From Theocolax elegans (lineage: Eukaryota > Arthropoda > Insecta > Hymenoptera > Cerocephalidae): 64,000 bases of DNA. Positions 43,258 through 55,329 of this stretch are shown one piece after another. Position 1 is the stretch's first letter, and each line of letters starts with the position of its first letter. The notes below the pieces were generated by a model, which saw nothing but the letters and a program-made list of their open reading frames with translations, had not been told where the DNA came from and searched no databases. The stretch lies in the NCBI GenBank assembly GCA_026168455.1, contig CM047426.1, forward strand, positions 75,791,986 through 75,855,985, given 5' to 3'. The translations under genes and the position numbers were made by a program.

Positions 43258-45489
43258 CAATTAGTCCGGGAGCTGGCTATGTCCCCGTTGCGAATTACAT
43301 GTCCCCGGATAAAAACCATGAAATCCAAAGGATTTTGGGCCGTAGAATCCAAATTCGTCAGTACATTTTGCTAAAAAATGGTACTTTTTGTTTAAACCGC
43401 AATTGCTTATACAAAATATAAAAAGTTATATTTTCGCATCGGACAATTTTTTTTCATGAAATTTAGGCAATTTTAAGTCGAAAATGACTCTTTCACAATT
43501 TCTCTAAAATTAAAATTAAAGCAACTACAATTTATTGAAATTTTTTTTGTCTCATTTTTAATGAACTTTAAACATTAATATAAACAATAGTTTTTAACTT
43601 TTCGCAAAAAGTCAAAATTCTTTATATTCTTTAAACTAGCGTTTATTATAATAAAGTAAAAAAGATATTAAGAATGCTCTATTCTTTATTAAATAATTAA
43701 TAATCTTTCATAGAATTTTAAACGTCAAATTTCAGAAAAAGTGCGGGAGCTGGCTATGTCCGCGTTGGGAATTACATGTCCCCGGATAAAAAACCATGAA
43801 ATCCAATAGATTTTGGGCCGTAGAATCCAAATTCGTCGGTTCATTTTGCAAAATGATGGTACTTTTTGTTTAAACCGCAATTGCTTATACAAAATATAAA
43901 AAGTTATATTTTCGCATCGGACAATTTTTTTTCCATAAAACCTAGTAGAAATTTGAATCTAAGAACTACGAATTAAACATTGGTTTTAAATACCTTGTGA
44001 TGAAACGCTTTTTCATTTATTTTTTTAACATTTAATACAATGTCCATAACCTTAAAACATTGAATAATATTTCCATCTTTCCTGTAACAGTAAACTTTTT
44101 CATAAAATTTGGGCAATTTTAAGTCGTTAATATTGCTTGCGAAATTTCCCTAATATCAAAATTAAAGGAACTAGAATTTGTGAATTTTCTTTTTCTCATT
44201 TTGAAACATATTTCATTAAATAGGTAATAATTAAATATTCTAAATAGAATGGTCGAAAAATTGGTGAAAAATAGGCGAAATATGTGCCCATTTTTATCCT
44301 CCCGGTGAAACGCTTTTTCTCCTAATTTTTAACCATTAAATAGACTAAAATATAAATTATATTTTGTTTTGAGCTAATTTTTAGCTTATAAGCATAGATC
44401 ACATTAGAGTCGTAGTTATGTGCTATTAAATGTCTATTAAAAATGGACAAGTGAAAAATACAATAAAATCGCATTAATCTTTGTAAATACTGGAAATATA
44501 ACAGAAATTAGTTATGTATCAGACAAAAACGTTAAAAACCCATCCGAAACTATAGGATTTTTTAAGTTTACTGTTACAGGAAAGATGGAAATAATATTCA
44601 ATGTTTTAAGGTTATGGACATTGTATTAAATGTTAAAAAAATAGGTGAAAAAGCGTTTCATCACAAGGTATTTAAAACCAATGTTTAATTCGTAGTTCTT
44701 AGATTCAAATTTCTACTAGGTTTTATGGAAAAAAAATGTCCGATGCGAAAATATAACTTTTTATATTTTGTTTAAACAGTTGCGGTTTAAACAAAAAGTA
44801 GCATTAAATTAATTAATATTTTTATCGGTCTTACAGTCAATTATATATTTAGTTATACTACAGTCGACATAAGTAATATTTTATTAAAAAGTAGCATTAT
44901 TTTGAAAAATGGATCGACGAATTTGGATTCTACGGCTCTAAATCCATTGGATTTCATGGTTTTTATCCGGGGACATGTAATTCCCAACGGGAACATCGCC
45001 TACTCCCGGACTTTTTTTTAAATTTGACGTTTAAAATTCTATGATAAATTATTAATTATTGAATAAAGATTAAAGCAATTTTTAATATCTTTTTTACTTT
45101 ATTATTATAAATGCTAGATTAAAGAATATAAAGAATTTTGAATTTTTGCAAAAAGTTAAAAATTGTCGTTTATATTACTGTTTAAATTAAAAATGAGAAA
45201 TAAAAAATTCAAAAAATTCTAGTTGCTTCAATTTTTATTTTAGAAAAATTTGAAAGAGACATTTTCGACTTAAAATTGCCTAAATTTCATGAAAAAAAAA
45301 TTGTCCGATGCGAAAATATAACTTTTTATATTTTGTATAAGCAATTGCGGTTTAAACAAAAAGTACCATTTTTTGGCAAAATGTACTGACGGATTTGGAT
45401 TCTACGGCCCAAAATCCTTTGGATTTCATGGTTTTTATCCGGGGACATGTAATTCCCAACGGGGACATAGCCAGCTCCCGGACTAATTG
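43258..45489. mobile_element. 2.2-kb nested palindromic element
   Basis: The outer arms (43258 to about 43738 and about 45012-45489) are inverted copies starting CAATTAGTCCGGGAGCTGG and ending with its complement. Inside lies a second palindrome of the same family (about 43741-45011, also GCGGGAGCTGGCTATGTCC ended). That in turn contains a third inverted pair (ACCTAGTAGAAATTTGAATC near 43945 against its complement near 44700). There is no coding capacity. Repeated self-insertion near the loop of a fold-back element is the simplest reading. Confidence 0.85.
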
Positions 45490-45499
45490 AGCCGGATGC

Positions 45500-45610
45500 T
45501 TTTTGGCGCTATATTGCCGAAAGTTCTGCAATTGTTGCTGCAATATATTAGCCATATATTGCCTATAACGTTCGCCATCGTTTTCGCATAATATTGGCAA
45601 TATAGTTTCA
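45500..45610. repeat. Cluster of GGCAATAT / ATATTGCC motifs
   Basis: TATATTGCC, GCAATATATTAGCC, ATATTGCC and ATATTGGCAATATA occur within 110 bp in both orientations. A similar cluster lies at 37096-37195 and a smaller one at 43203-43250. Each might be part of one dispersed repeat; the open minus-strand frame here is probably incidental. Confidence 0.5.
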
Positions 45611-45684
45611 ATTTTTACGCGAGTATGCAATTTTTTGAAAAATACGAATACAGAAGCAATAGATAATTAAAAAATAAATAATTC

Positions 45685-45813
45685 TACAAAGTTCCAGATG
45701 AATACAAGAAGGGCACACTAAAAAATTTCTGCCCGAACATTTACGATTTTTCATAATTTTTCGATGCAGAAATTTTTTAGGGTGTCCTTGTTGTAATCAC
45801 CTGGAACTTTGTA
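45685..45813. mobile_element. 129-bp hairpin MITE
   Basis: TACAAAGTTCCAG...TACAAGAAGGGCACACTAAAAAA on the left is inverted at the right (TTTTTTAGGGTGTCCTTGTT...CTGGAACTTTGTA), giving arms of about 50 bp around a 30-bp loop. No protein. A TA target duplication is possible; the family is not recognised. Confidence 0.75.
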
Positions 45814-45814
45814 C

Positions 45815-47770
45815 GGTGACTTATTATTAAATTATCTATAGTGATACTATTTGGGTTTTGCCAAAAATTGCATAGTTTTTAAAATAAATGTAGCAAATAT
45901 CTTTTTCTGCTCAGTCGGTAACCCACCGAGTATGCTAATGCCCTTGAAATTACTGTCAAAAATTGCATGCCAAGTGCTAGTATTGTTGCACTGACATGTC
46001 GCTCAATAATTAATCAAAAATGAAAGAAAAAATATTATAATATTTGTTAGACAAAGATGTAGTGACTGTGATAATTTTGTATACCTTTTTATAAATCTAT
46101 AGCTAGTTCTGAATTATATCAATACAGCGACAGATCATGGTGCATCGTTTATTTAAATTATTATTATTCGTTAGTTGTTGCATCTTAGTATTAATATCAC
46201 TATTAAAATTGTATTGTCCCTAAATTGGCAACCGCTATGTATAATTACATAATAATTGATATTGTTTGTGCATATATAAATATAGAACTAACATTATTTT
46301 TCTATTAGATTTTAATAATTATTGAAAAAGTAAAACAGTAAAATAAAAAAGATTTTAAAAAATTGAAAAATAAATTTTGCAAAAAAGTAGTACAAAATGT
46401 ATTTAATAAAATTAAATATTCTACACAATTCATATTTTCATTATTTGAATACTTGAATAAGAACAACAGCATATTTATCAATTCTCGTAAAAATATTATC
46501 GTTGAACAATAATAATCAACACGGCATTATGCAAACATACATTACTGTATTTATCAGTCTTAGTTCAGTATACGTACAAGTGGAGATATATTTATGTCAT
46601 ATTTTGGTACAAATGAATGTTGTAGTTTATTAAAAAATGGTTGTATTTGAAACAAAAAACTCCAAATGGAGAAAATTGTATCCTCAACTGGGTGCTGGTT
46701 TTGGGGGTGAGTAGTAGTAGTATATACATTAAAATTATTATATTTGTAAGTGTTAAATTTTCACAAAATTTATTCGCAACATCAAACTTAGATAATAGTA
46801 AAATATGGGATACATTTATAATATGATGTACTATATTGCTTGAGGAAACTTGGACAGAAATTTGCGGTTAGTTAAATAATGAACGATACTTGTCACTTTA
46901 GAGATATAGTTTATGAATAATAACTAAACATTAATATTACAATATTTATTGTTCGTGTAAAATATATAAAGGAAGGAATATTAATGTCGAATTTGATAAA
47001 CAAAACCAATATTATTTTAATTAGCGCCGTTTTAATGGATTTTTATCCTCTTCAGGCTATGCCTGTATTAGTCAAATAACAACTTATTTAACACCATTCT
47101 ATACATACATGTAGAGCAATCTATAGTCTATTTATGCTACTTACAATTTTTCATTAATTGTGGTACATTATTTGTTAAATTATGACGCGTGGCTCTGTAT
47201 TTAATTAAAAACAGGAGTAAAAATAATATATTGTGATACATGGCCAGAAAGTTGAATTTCCTATAATACACTTTGTCTCGGTCGTCATTTCACGCACTTC
47301 AGGGCATCCAATATTCTGGCTAATTGTAAGTGTCATATACTATTTTTCTTTATCTCTGGCCAAAACTACCTCTAATAATTAATGCTAATTAATAAAAAAA
47401 TATTTTAGACTACGGTAAGTTCACGTTGCGCGATGCGTGATATATACTTATTACTACATTGTTGACAGCTGCCTCAATTTTGTAAAATTAAAGCGAAGCT
47501 GAGACAATACTAATTTCACCCATTAAGTCCGAAAAAGTAAAATTTGTATCTTACGTTTGAGCTCAGGAAACTTTGTGAAAAGTAAAAAAATATTTTGGAA
47601 AATATCCAACCCTACTATTTTCAAGTACGTTTTATACCATAAAATGGTTTAAAAATTTAAAAAATTTAATTTTAATTATTATAGAACAATTTAAAAAATT
47701 TTTATTTACTTAAAAATTTAAGTGGGACAAAAATTTTGCTTCTTCATAGAGGAAGCTTTATAATAGTAAA
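45815..47770. other. AT-rich stretch, nothing recognised
   Basis: No domain-bearing ORF, no tandem arrays, no obvious inverted repeats. The 61-codon frame at 46641 has no recognisable content. Confidence 0.55.
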
Positions 47771-47773
47771 ATT

Positions 47774-48261
47774 TTTCGACTCGCTAAAACCATTTTTTTT
47801 TTTTTTTTTTTTTTGTTGTTATTTAACGTCGCTCTATTTATGCTGCCAGGGCTAATCAGCGACGGAGGTGAACGGTGTGTCTGTAAAGAAAGCACATGTA
47901 GTTGAAACAGTGGTGCTTGTGTCCATCAGAAGATAGCATCGGTCACTGTAATTAGTCTAATAATTACAGTTTCCTGTCCTCCCGATGGAACCACCGCGAT
48001 CCTCTTTACATCTTCGCGTCCCTAACGTTCCCTATAGTTCAGATGCCCGTGCCTCTCATGCACTCACAAGTGCACGAAACGCACGCGCACCCGAACTGGC
48101 GTCACATTATAGTGACACGCCGAGCCACTGAGTCGCGGTGTTCGAAAAATGCACATGAAAAAATTTTTCAGAGGTACACGTCTGGGATCGAACCCACGAC
48201 CCTCGGTGTGAGAGTCGGGAGCTCTACCCATGAGCCACCGCGGCTCTTCTAAAACCATTTT
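47774..48261 (-). mobile_element. tRNA-derived SINE with 13-bp target-site duplication (SINE-2)
   Basis: The body is 47787-48248 on the minus strand, flanked by CTAAAACCATTTT on both sides (47774-47786, 48249-48261). The 5' head has A box GGTGGCTCATGGGTAGAGC and B box GGTTCGATCCC. The 3' 115 bp (ATGTGCTTTCTTTACAG, CCTCCGTCGCTGATTAGC, AGCGACGTTAAATAACAAC, poly(A)) is shared with SINE-1 at 7258-7483, but the head and middle differ and the unit is twice as long. Shared tail with different heads points to mobilisation by one partner LINE. Confidence 0.9.
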
Positions 48262-48718
48262 ATAAGTATGTTTTATCATGTTAGAAGTGTGTGTGTATGC
48301 ATAGTTTGCTTTTTATTTTCCAAATTACGGGAAAGACTTTGCTTATTTATCTCTCCTAAATAGTATTTGTTTTAAAAACAATTTTGATTTTTAAAAAATA
48401 AATTGTTCAAAAATTTTGATAATATTATTAATTTTTTTTTAATTAGACTAAATGTACTTTATAGAGAATAAAAAAATATATCTGCTTTATTTTGGATAAC
48501 AAATTATCTTTAGTAGTTTTTTTAAAGAAAAAGATTTTTTTTAAATATTTTACATTCTGGAAATTAATCAATCAAATGTGAGAAAAAATTTATTATGAAA
48601 GAATCATATAAATGTCATAAACTGTAAAACTTTTCAGTAATTATATCGATTAATTACGTTTAAAAAAATTAAAATGTGAAAAAATTAGGGGTTTTATGTC
48701 GAAAGTTGCGACGAGTAG

Positions 48719-49245
48719 TGTATTATATTATTTCATGTGTATATAAAATATTGTATGTAAAATCTCGCACGTTGTTATTGTTTCGTGCGTTGCCTATTCA
48801 AGGCCACGAAACGCGCGTGTTTATGTCGACGACCGAGGATGTGTGCGAGCATCCGTATATTCAATTGTATTGTGTGTGTGTGTGTTAGGTACTTTCCGGG
48901 AATACGACAATTCCCGAAAAGCTCAGTACGCTGCCGGTCTCGACCGCGACAGCAACCCCGTTTACACATCGTCACGCGCGCCACGGGAAATACCGGAGCG
49001 GTTCGTCCGTGCACCGGGAAGCCGTACGTGAGTGTAGTGAGTTCGTGTAAGTGCAGTGTGAAGGACCACATACCTCGGGTTGAGTATTCCCCGAGGTAGG
49101 CGACTCGCCGCGGCATCAGGCTGCACCTGCAGACTACCGTCGAGGACGACGGGAAACCGGGCCGACTCCACCGGCCAGCAGACGTCGGGGCGCCGACTCA
49201 CACCAGGGCCAATGGACAAGCCAGCCCGGAAAGTACCCGACGTCA
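48719..49245 (+). repeat. 5' LTR of the Gypsy element
   Basis: Begins TGTATTATATTATTTC, ends GACGTCA. About 18 substitutions and a (TG)n length difference separate it from the 3' LTR by eye, roughly 96-97% identity. Short frames through it on both strands recur in the other LTR and are not genes. Confidence 0.9.
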
Positions 49246-49299
49246 GGTTTACCTGCAATTATATGGGAAACAGCGGGTTATTTATTTTTAAAATTTTTG

Positions 49300-49626
49300 C
49301 TTTACAAGTCGCGTGCGAGAGAGAGAGTGAGAGAGAAAAAGAGAGATAGAGAGAGAGAGAGAGAAAGAGAAAGAAAGAGAGAGAGAGAGAGAAAACTTTG
49401 AAATGTGCGGGTTTGCGTTAGAGTAGGGACGCGCGGGTATCCCTAGCCGTATATTGTGGTTGTGTGTGAGAGAGAGAGAGAGTGAGAGAGAATCAGTGCG
49501 TGAGGAAGAGACATTGCGTCGCGGAGTCGTATAGTGCTGAGTGAGCACGGATCCGCTAGTGGGAGAGAGAGAGAAAATCCCAACTAGCCGGCGATAGACT
49601 CGCGCGGCGTAAGTGTAACGAGTAAC

Positions 49627-49698
<72 letters not shown>

Positions 49699-49700
49699 AT
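49300..49700 (+). repeat. GA-rich microsatellites in the Gypsy leader
   Basis: Three GA tracts (about 49315-49395, 49468-49490 and 49630-49695) lie between the 5' LTR and gag. The last is a pure (GA)n of about 65 bp. Confidence 0.9.
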
Positions 49701-49980
49701 ATACTTTATACGGCTTATACCGCGCGGCTATCCTTCGTTGCTACGCAAGAAGGAAAATTTCCCCCTCTGCGCAACCCTAATTTCATCTTTAATTTCATTG
49801 CGTGAATTTTGTTAACTCGCTTTAAAAGCTTAAATTTTACAGGGCATACGGGGCCGCAGTTGGTGTGCCAACTGAGAAGAAATCCCCAGGTGCACAACGC
49901 CGTCTCTGCCTTATCAAAAAGATTACGATGGGCAGTTACGAGACGCGTATGTGCAAAATACTTAGTGACTCGCGGGATGC

Positions 49981-51090
49981 GTGGGATGCATTAAAAAGGA
50001 CATCAGATCACTTCTTTTAGAGGAGATCTACGCCCAACTCGATCGTTTGCGCCTTAATGCAAAAAGCGAGGAGTTTGAGTGTAGAGAGCGCCTTCTAAGA
50101 CATAGAATTAAGTGTTATGATCCTCAAATTGACGTGCCTTGGTATCCCCATTACGACGAGGATACTTCTGCCCAACCAGCGACCAAACCCTTAGCTTGTC
50201 CACAGTTCTGGCAGAAGCACCAAAAGCGTTCCAGAAGAGGTAGTGTGATACCTTCTGGTACCGACAGGTATATAGAGTCTGAGTTGTCAGACGATAGACC
50301 AACAAGTGAGTACATAACCCCCATTCAGGAAGAAGAGGGATATGTGACCACACATAGTAGAGTGCCCACGCCGACGGATAAATTGAGACCACTTTCTGAT
50401 AATGCAGCAGGCATTAACACAGAAGCGGCGATTACGACGGCTAACGCACCACCTTCGAGACAATTGACGGTGTCGACCGCCACATATACTGGTCTAGGTG
50501 AGACGCATGCTATAAATTCACCACATACGTCACACCGGGATCAGCGTAACTCATTGGTTGGTAACCACAATCCAGTGGAAAGGGGCGCCATACACATGGT
50601 CGGTCTACTCCCAGCCAATTTAGTACTTCTGGAGCTATTAAAAAGCGCGTTTCGGAGATTCAGTCAGATAAGTCGCGACAACAAGCGAGCAGGGATTATG
50701 AACTCCCTTCCAACGATCGCAGGCAATCGACTGATAATCGGAGGGAAGCCCCAGATTATTGTTCACATAGTCGTGATCAATATGGTACCTGTCAGAGGAA
50801 GGTTAGTTATGACAAGCATAACGACAGGACACAGATATATGCCAGCACCAGAAGAAGCAGATGATGAATTGTTCTCGGAAGGTGAGCGCTATCACAGGAG
50901 TGAAACGTCCACTTCTATGGGACATACAGCGGACCAATGCCCGAACGTGGCAGGACCCATTGAGTGTAAGGTGTGCCACACAACCGGGGTAACCCTAGAT
51001 AATTGTCCAAAGTGTGAACATGTACGGCAATATCTGGGAAACCTGGCAGCAGGGTACCAGAATCGCTCCCCGGGCCCTGCACGCAATTAA
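49981..51090 (+). CDS. Gypsy gag-like ORF
   Basis: The 369-codon frame starts MGCIKKDIRSLLLEEIY, has a charged helical N-terminus (LDRLRLNAKSEEFECRERLL), a low-complexity Ser/Thr/Pro middle, and a Cys-rich end, CKVCHTTGVTLDNCPKCEH, in place of a standard CCHC knuckle. Position between leader and pol and the late Cys motif support gag; sequence similarity to a named gag is not recognised. The middle portion reads oddly and may contain compensating frameshifts. Confidence 0.55.
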   Translation: MGCIKKDIRSLLLEEIYAQLDRLRLNAKSEEFECRERLLRHRIKCYDPQIDVPWYPHYDEDTSAQPATKPLACPQFWQKHQKRSRRGSVIPSGTDRYIESELSDDRPTSEYITPIQEEEGYVTTHSRVPTPTDKLRPLSDNAAGINTEAAITTANAPPSRQLTVSTATYTGLGETHAINSPHTSHRDQRNSLVGNHNPVERGAIHMVGLLPANLVLLELLKSAFRRFSQISRDNKRAGIMNSLPTIAGNRLIIGGKPQIIVHIVVINMVPVRGRLVMTSITTGHRYMPAPEEADDELFSEGERYHRSETSTSMGHTADQCPNVAGPIECKVCHTTGVTLDNCPKCEHVRQYLGNLAAGYQNRSPGPARN

Positions 51091-51143
51091 AAGAGCGTAA
51101 GAGCTCTAGGGGGCAAGATATACGGGTTGGTGAACCCGCGAGG

Positions 51144-51738
51144 TTGTTTGTTAAGAAGGACAAACACCTCACTGACTTTGCTGAACTGCTAAATGGAGAG
51201 CAAACAAACGTTCAAAAGGTAAGAGAGAATAACTCTGAACATCTGAATTTGCCGAAATCTGCTGAGTTACCTATGGTTAAGGCTGAAACTCCTTTCAAGT
51301 TAACTCCAACGTTCGAAGCATCGAACAAAGCAGATTTAGAACTTCCAGAGATCAAGAAAAACAAAGAGTCTTTCTGGTCTGAAGTACTCCGTAGTGCTTA
51401 ACCAACACAAACGGTTACTCAAGGAAACAGAGAACGAGAGAAAAACTCTAAACCTATGTAACCCCACCAATGAGAATGATGATACTCGTTACTCATTGTC
51501 ACCCCAAGCCACGATCAAAGAAAAGAGTTTAAAACAGTCTAATGAGAGTAAAATGACTTTCTCTCTTGATCAGGTGCTGAACAGTTTAAAATCGTCTCCG
51601 ATTAGAACAGTTCAGGGGGGGCAGGAGCCGTTCCGAAGACGTACAGAGAGACAAGTTCGACTCCAGCTCTACTTGATAGTCAAGCCGAAGACATGGTTGC
51701 GGGAGTGCAAGAGCAATGGTTTCACTTATACGCGTTGA
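51144..51738 (+). pseudogene. Gypsy gag-pol linker / protease region, frameshifted
   Basis: Two overlapping frames (51144-51401 and 51394-51738) encode Lys/Glu/Asn-rich sequence without a clear domain. They bridge gag to the protease part that begins in the next frame. Frame changes at about 51400 and 51720 break continuity. Confidence 0.5.
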
Positions 51739-52906
51739 CGTAGCGGAATGCTACAGAGATAAGTGGAAACCGGCCAAGGTAGTCGTGCGAGTCGTCGGTG
51801 GACCAGTATTGAAAGTCCTAGGTTTGTTAGATGTTCTATTTGGAATTGAGGGATTAGATGGCAACATCCAACTGAGAATAGTCGAGAGTATGGAACACTC
51901 GATGATTCTCGGTATAGACTTCCTCCAACATTGGAACATCGAGGTTACAATTGGCGATGCCCTCTGGCGTGTTGGCGCCGGGAAATGGCAGTCTTTTGTC
52001 AAGGACGGAAACCGAGACGGAGACATGAGGATTCTCGCAGAGTGTGCAGGTATCATTGCGATTAACGATGACCAGCGAGAGAGGGTAAGAAAGTTAGTAG
52101 AGAACTTATTACCACCACCAGGTGATGTGCATGGCTTTACTACGTTGATCGAACATCACGTGGAAGTAGAGCCAGGTGCACGACCAGTACGTCATAAACC
52201 AAGACGTAGGTCGCCTAAAGTCCTCGAATTCGCGCAGCAAGAAGCCAGGAAAATGTTTGAGAGAGGAATAATTGAACCGAGTGCAAGTGAATGGTCTGCC
52301 GCTCCAGTGATAGTTAGCAAAGTCGAAGGTAGCTATCGTTTTTGCATAGACTTCCGAGATCTGAATGCGGTAACAAAACGTGACTCATATCCAATACCGA
52401 ATATGGATTCAATTCTGGATAAGCTACATAATGCCAAATTCATCTCTACGATCGATATTAAGAAGGCATATTTCCAAGTGTTAATGTCTGAAATTAGTCG
52501 ACATTACACCGCCTTCTCTGTGCCTGGGTCTGGGTTGTGGCAGTTCACACGGATGCCGTTCGGACTGATGAATGCACCCATGACATTTGCACGGTTGATC
52601 GATGCTCTATTTGGTCCCGAAGTTGAACCTCATGTTTTTGGTTACCTGGGCGATCTAATCGATATAACCGAAACCTTCGAGGAACATTTAAAATGGTTGG
52701 AAATGGTTCTAAGGACATTAGTTGACGTAGGGCTAGAATTGAACAGAGAGAAGTGTCAGTTCTGTTGCTCGAGCGTTACCTTCCTTGGGTACCGCCTGCA
52801 TGTTGATGGACTTCGTCCCGATGTGAATCGAGTGGCTCCTGTCCTAAATTATCCGACCCCAAGAAATGTTAAACAACTTCGTTCCTTCCGTGGCATGGTC
52901 AGTTGA
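51716..52906 (+). pseudogene. Gypsy pol: protease end and reverse transcriptase with altered catalytic box
   Basis: The frame opens in the protease C-terminus (HSMILGIDFLQHWNIEV), then LIEHHVEVEPGARPVRHKPR leads into RT: MFERGIIEPSASEWSAAPVI, YRFCIDFRDLNAVTKRDSYP, TIDIKKAYFQV, QFTRMPFGLMNAP and FLGYRLHVDGLRPD. The active-site box reads YLGDLI where the family has YLDD, so the first catalytic Asp of the pair is Gly and polymerase activity should be lost. It ends at TGA 52904 before the RNase H region. The preserved frame suggests a fairly recent copy. Confidence 0.88.
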
Positions 52907-52974
52907 TATTCTCGTTTTATAAATCGAGAGTCGGATATTAAGATCCCTCTCGTGAGATTACTCCGTAAGGACCA

Positions 52975-53360
52975 GCCATGTGGACACCAGAGCAGGACGC
53001 GGCGTTCCGTGAATTCAGGTTAGCTCTAGCCGGTGCGCCAGTACTAGCTCGACCAGACTTCTCTAAGCCTTTCTCGGTCCAGAGTGACGCGAGTGATTTC
53101 GTATTAAGGCTGTGTTAACCCAAGAAGATGAAAATGGTTTCGAGCATCCGATCGTTTACGTCAGCCGAGTATTGATCAAGGCGGAGCGTAATTACATGAC
53201 GACGGAGAAAGAGTGTCTAGCCCTAATTTGGAAACTTCGGACATATATTGAAGCGTATTGTTTTAAAGCTGTGACGGACCACAGCGCGCTCAAATTGCTG
53301 ATAACTCTTAAAGGGCACACGGGCAGACTAGCGCGCTGGGTGCTTGAGATGCAACAGTAG
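52975..53360 (+). pseudogene. Gypsy RNase H, frameshifted
   Basis: WTPEQDAAFREFRLAL and PFSVQSDASDF lie in one frame, then after a shift near 53105 QEDENGFEHPIVYVSR, ERNYMTTEKECLALIW, FKAVTDHSALKLL and TGRLARWVLEMQQ. These are the connection and RNase H motifs of Gypsy pol. The frame is broken from both RT and integrase. Confidence 0.85.
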
Positions 53361-53399
53361 GATTTCGAGAGATTGTGCACAAGAAAGGTGCACTACAAT

Positions 53400-54736
53400 A
53401 TGTTCTCGCCGCACTCTCTCGCGCTGTTAACCTGGACTCGGACGAAGTCGAAATAGCCTCCTTTGACGTGAATACCGACCTCTGGTACATCGCCAGATCG
53501 GATGATGTGAGGTCCAGTCCTCAAAAGTTTCCGCACTGGAAAATTTAGGATGAAATGCTGTATCGATTCACGACCGATAAGCTGCTGGACCCCATCACGG
53601 GTCAAGAGGAGGGGTGGAGATTAGTTGTGCACATTTAACATAGGACGCACGTACTAGAGGATTCGCATTGCCCTCCATCGTGTGGTCATTTAGGAGTGGA
53701 AAAGACCTATGACCGAGTGGCAAGGGATTATTATGGGCCAGGTATCTACCATGATGTCAGGCAATTCGTTGTCCAGTGTATAGACTATCAACGATATAAA
53801 ATCTCACAGGCGGGCCCTCAAGGTTTGATGGGCAAACGTAATATTGAGAGACCGTGGGCTGTGGTTGCAGCAGATATAACGGAACTGCCTCGTAGTAAGA
53901 ACCAATACAAATATATACTGGTCTTATAAGATTTGTTTACAAGGTGGGTTGAAGTAAAACCGTTATGAGCTGCTACCGGTAATTGGGTCGTGAAAGCATT
54001 CGAGGAACTCATACTGTTTCGTTGGGAAACTCCTGATTACTTCCTTACGGATAATGGTACAGAGTTCGTCAATAATAAGTTGACACAAATGCTTGAAGAT
54101 TACGGGATAAAACAGATCACGACTCCTCCTTACCGACCACAAGCTAACTTCGTCGAGCGTACAAATAAGATATTAAAGACGATGATCGCGGCCTTTGTGG
54201 ATTCCGATCATCGCAGCTGGGATAAACATCTACATGAATTCCGTCATGCTATTTATACAGCAACGCAATCAAGTACAAAGGTTTCTCCAGCTTTCCTCAA
54301 TTTTGGGCGTCATCCTCAACCTGTAAAGAGCCTGCGTAGAGAGGTTGAGAAGAGGGAATTTAAAATTCCTATCGATCCCGAGATGTGGATGGATCGACTC
54401 AGACGTCTTCATGCCCTTCGAGATCTAGTGCGAAAACACATAGATGAAGAGCAGAGATGTCAGGAGGAAGTCTATAACAAAAATAGACGCGTGGCTTCCT
54501 TCCAAGTAGGCGATTTAGTCATGAGGAAGTGTAGAACGTTATCGCACGGGGCCAAAGTTATTTCGGCCAAATTGGCGCCTAAGTACGACGGACCCTTTGA
54601 AGTCAAAGAGATACTATCACTAGTAGTCTTAAGACTTAAAGAGTCTGGACGGAAAAGGTCTGAAGTACACGTATCCAATTTAATAACGTTCCGCCAAGAA
54701 GAAAACCCTAGGCTATCAAGAGGCCGAAGAGGATGA
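53400..54736 (+). pseudogene. Gypsy integrase with two in-frame stops
   Basis: The zinc-binding region has GHLGVEKTYDRVARDYYGPG and CIDYQRYK, where the second Cys of the usual CxxC is Tyr. The core has ADITELP (first Asp), then TAA at 53927 and TGA at about 53966. After these, LTDNGTEFVNN (second Asp), PYRPQANFVERTNK (Glu) and a basic C-terminus (VGDLVMRKCR, KLAPKYDGPFEVKEI) stay in the same frame. The D,D,E triad is present but stops prevent a full product. Confidence 0.88.
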
Positions 54737-55329
54737 GACCCGTGGACGAGAAGAGAGCGCAGCTCAGTCAGTCCACGTCGAGCTGATCGAGGATGTACCC
54801 CCACATGAGACATTCTTACGTTGCCTGGCGCAGGGTTTCGGAGTACCAAACTCTGGACCCTTGCATGAGGTGCAGGCGGGTCTTAACACCGTATTCCGGC
54901 AAGTCGGCTATCCAGCTGAGTTGTCGTTATTGACCCCGTACCCTGCACCACAGATTCCATTGGTCGAACCGCCCTCCGTTCCGACCAGGATGAACATAAC
55001 GTCGGGGATGAGTAGCAATGTCATCACCGGGCCATCGAGACAACCCAACAACAATGCCGACCTTCTTCGAGAGTGTCGCTTGTTGTTGGAAGCGGTGACA
55101 GGAGACAATCCCGCAGCGAGAGACGTCGTCCTGCGACTGGTGATGGCCACCTTAGAGAAGAATCTCACAACTCCTCGACCCTAGTTCGTCTAGGCAAGGA
55201 ATTCGATTGCGTGCGTGTCATTATTTATTTCATTGCCCTCTTTTCAATTTTTACATCAGGAAGTTGATGTGGAGTCTAGTGGGGGGCTTTGCGATGAGAC
55301 GTCCTTGCAATGAAATAAATAATACTTAG
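54737..55329 (+). other. Gypsy region between integrase and 3' LTR
   Basis: Contains a 107-codon frame (54861-55184; motifs LVEPPSVPTRMNITSG and LLEAVTGDNPAARDVVLR) in the same GC-rich style as the rest of the element. There is no signal peptide or transmembrane segment, so there is no support for an envelope. It may be the tail of pol or a small accessory frame. Confidence 0.45.

Noticed and set aside
45352..45630. 92-codon minus-strand frame with MANILQQQLQNFRQY
   Set aside because: It straddles the end of the palindrome and a GGCAATAT motif cluster; the periodic motif explains the protein-like look.
48775..49258. Overlapping ORFs on both strands repeated at 55362-55789
   Set aside because: They lie in the two LTRs of the Gypsy element, so they are duplicated shadows and not genes.
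54861..55184. Possible envelope gene after integrase
   Set aside because: Only 107 codons, no signal peptide or transmembrane stretch.
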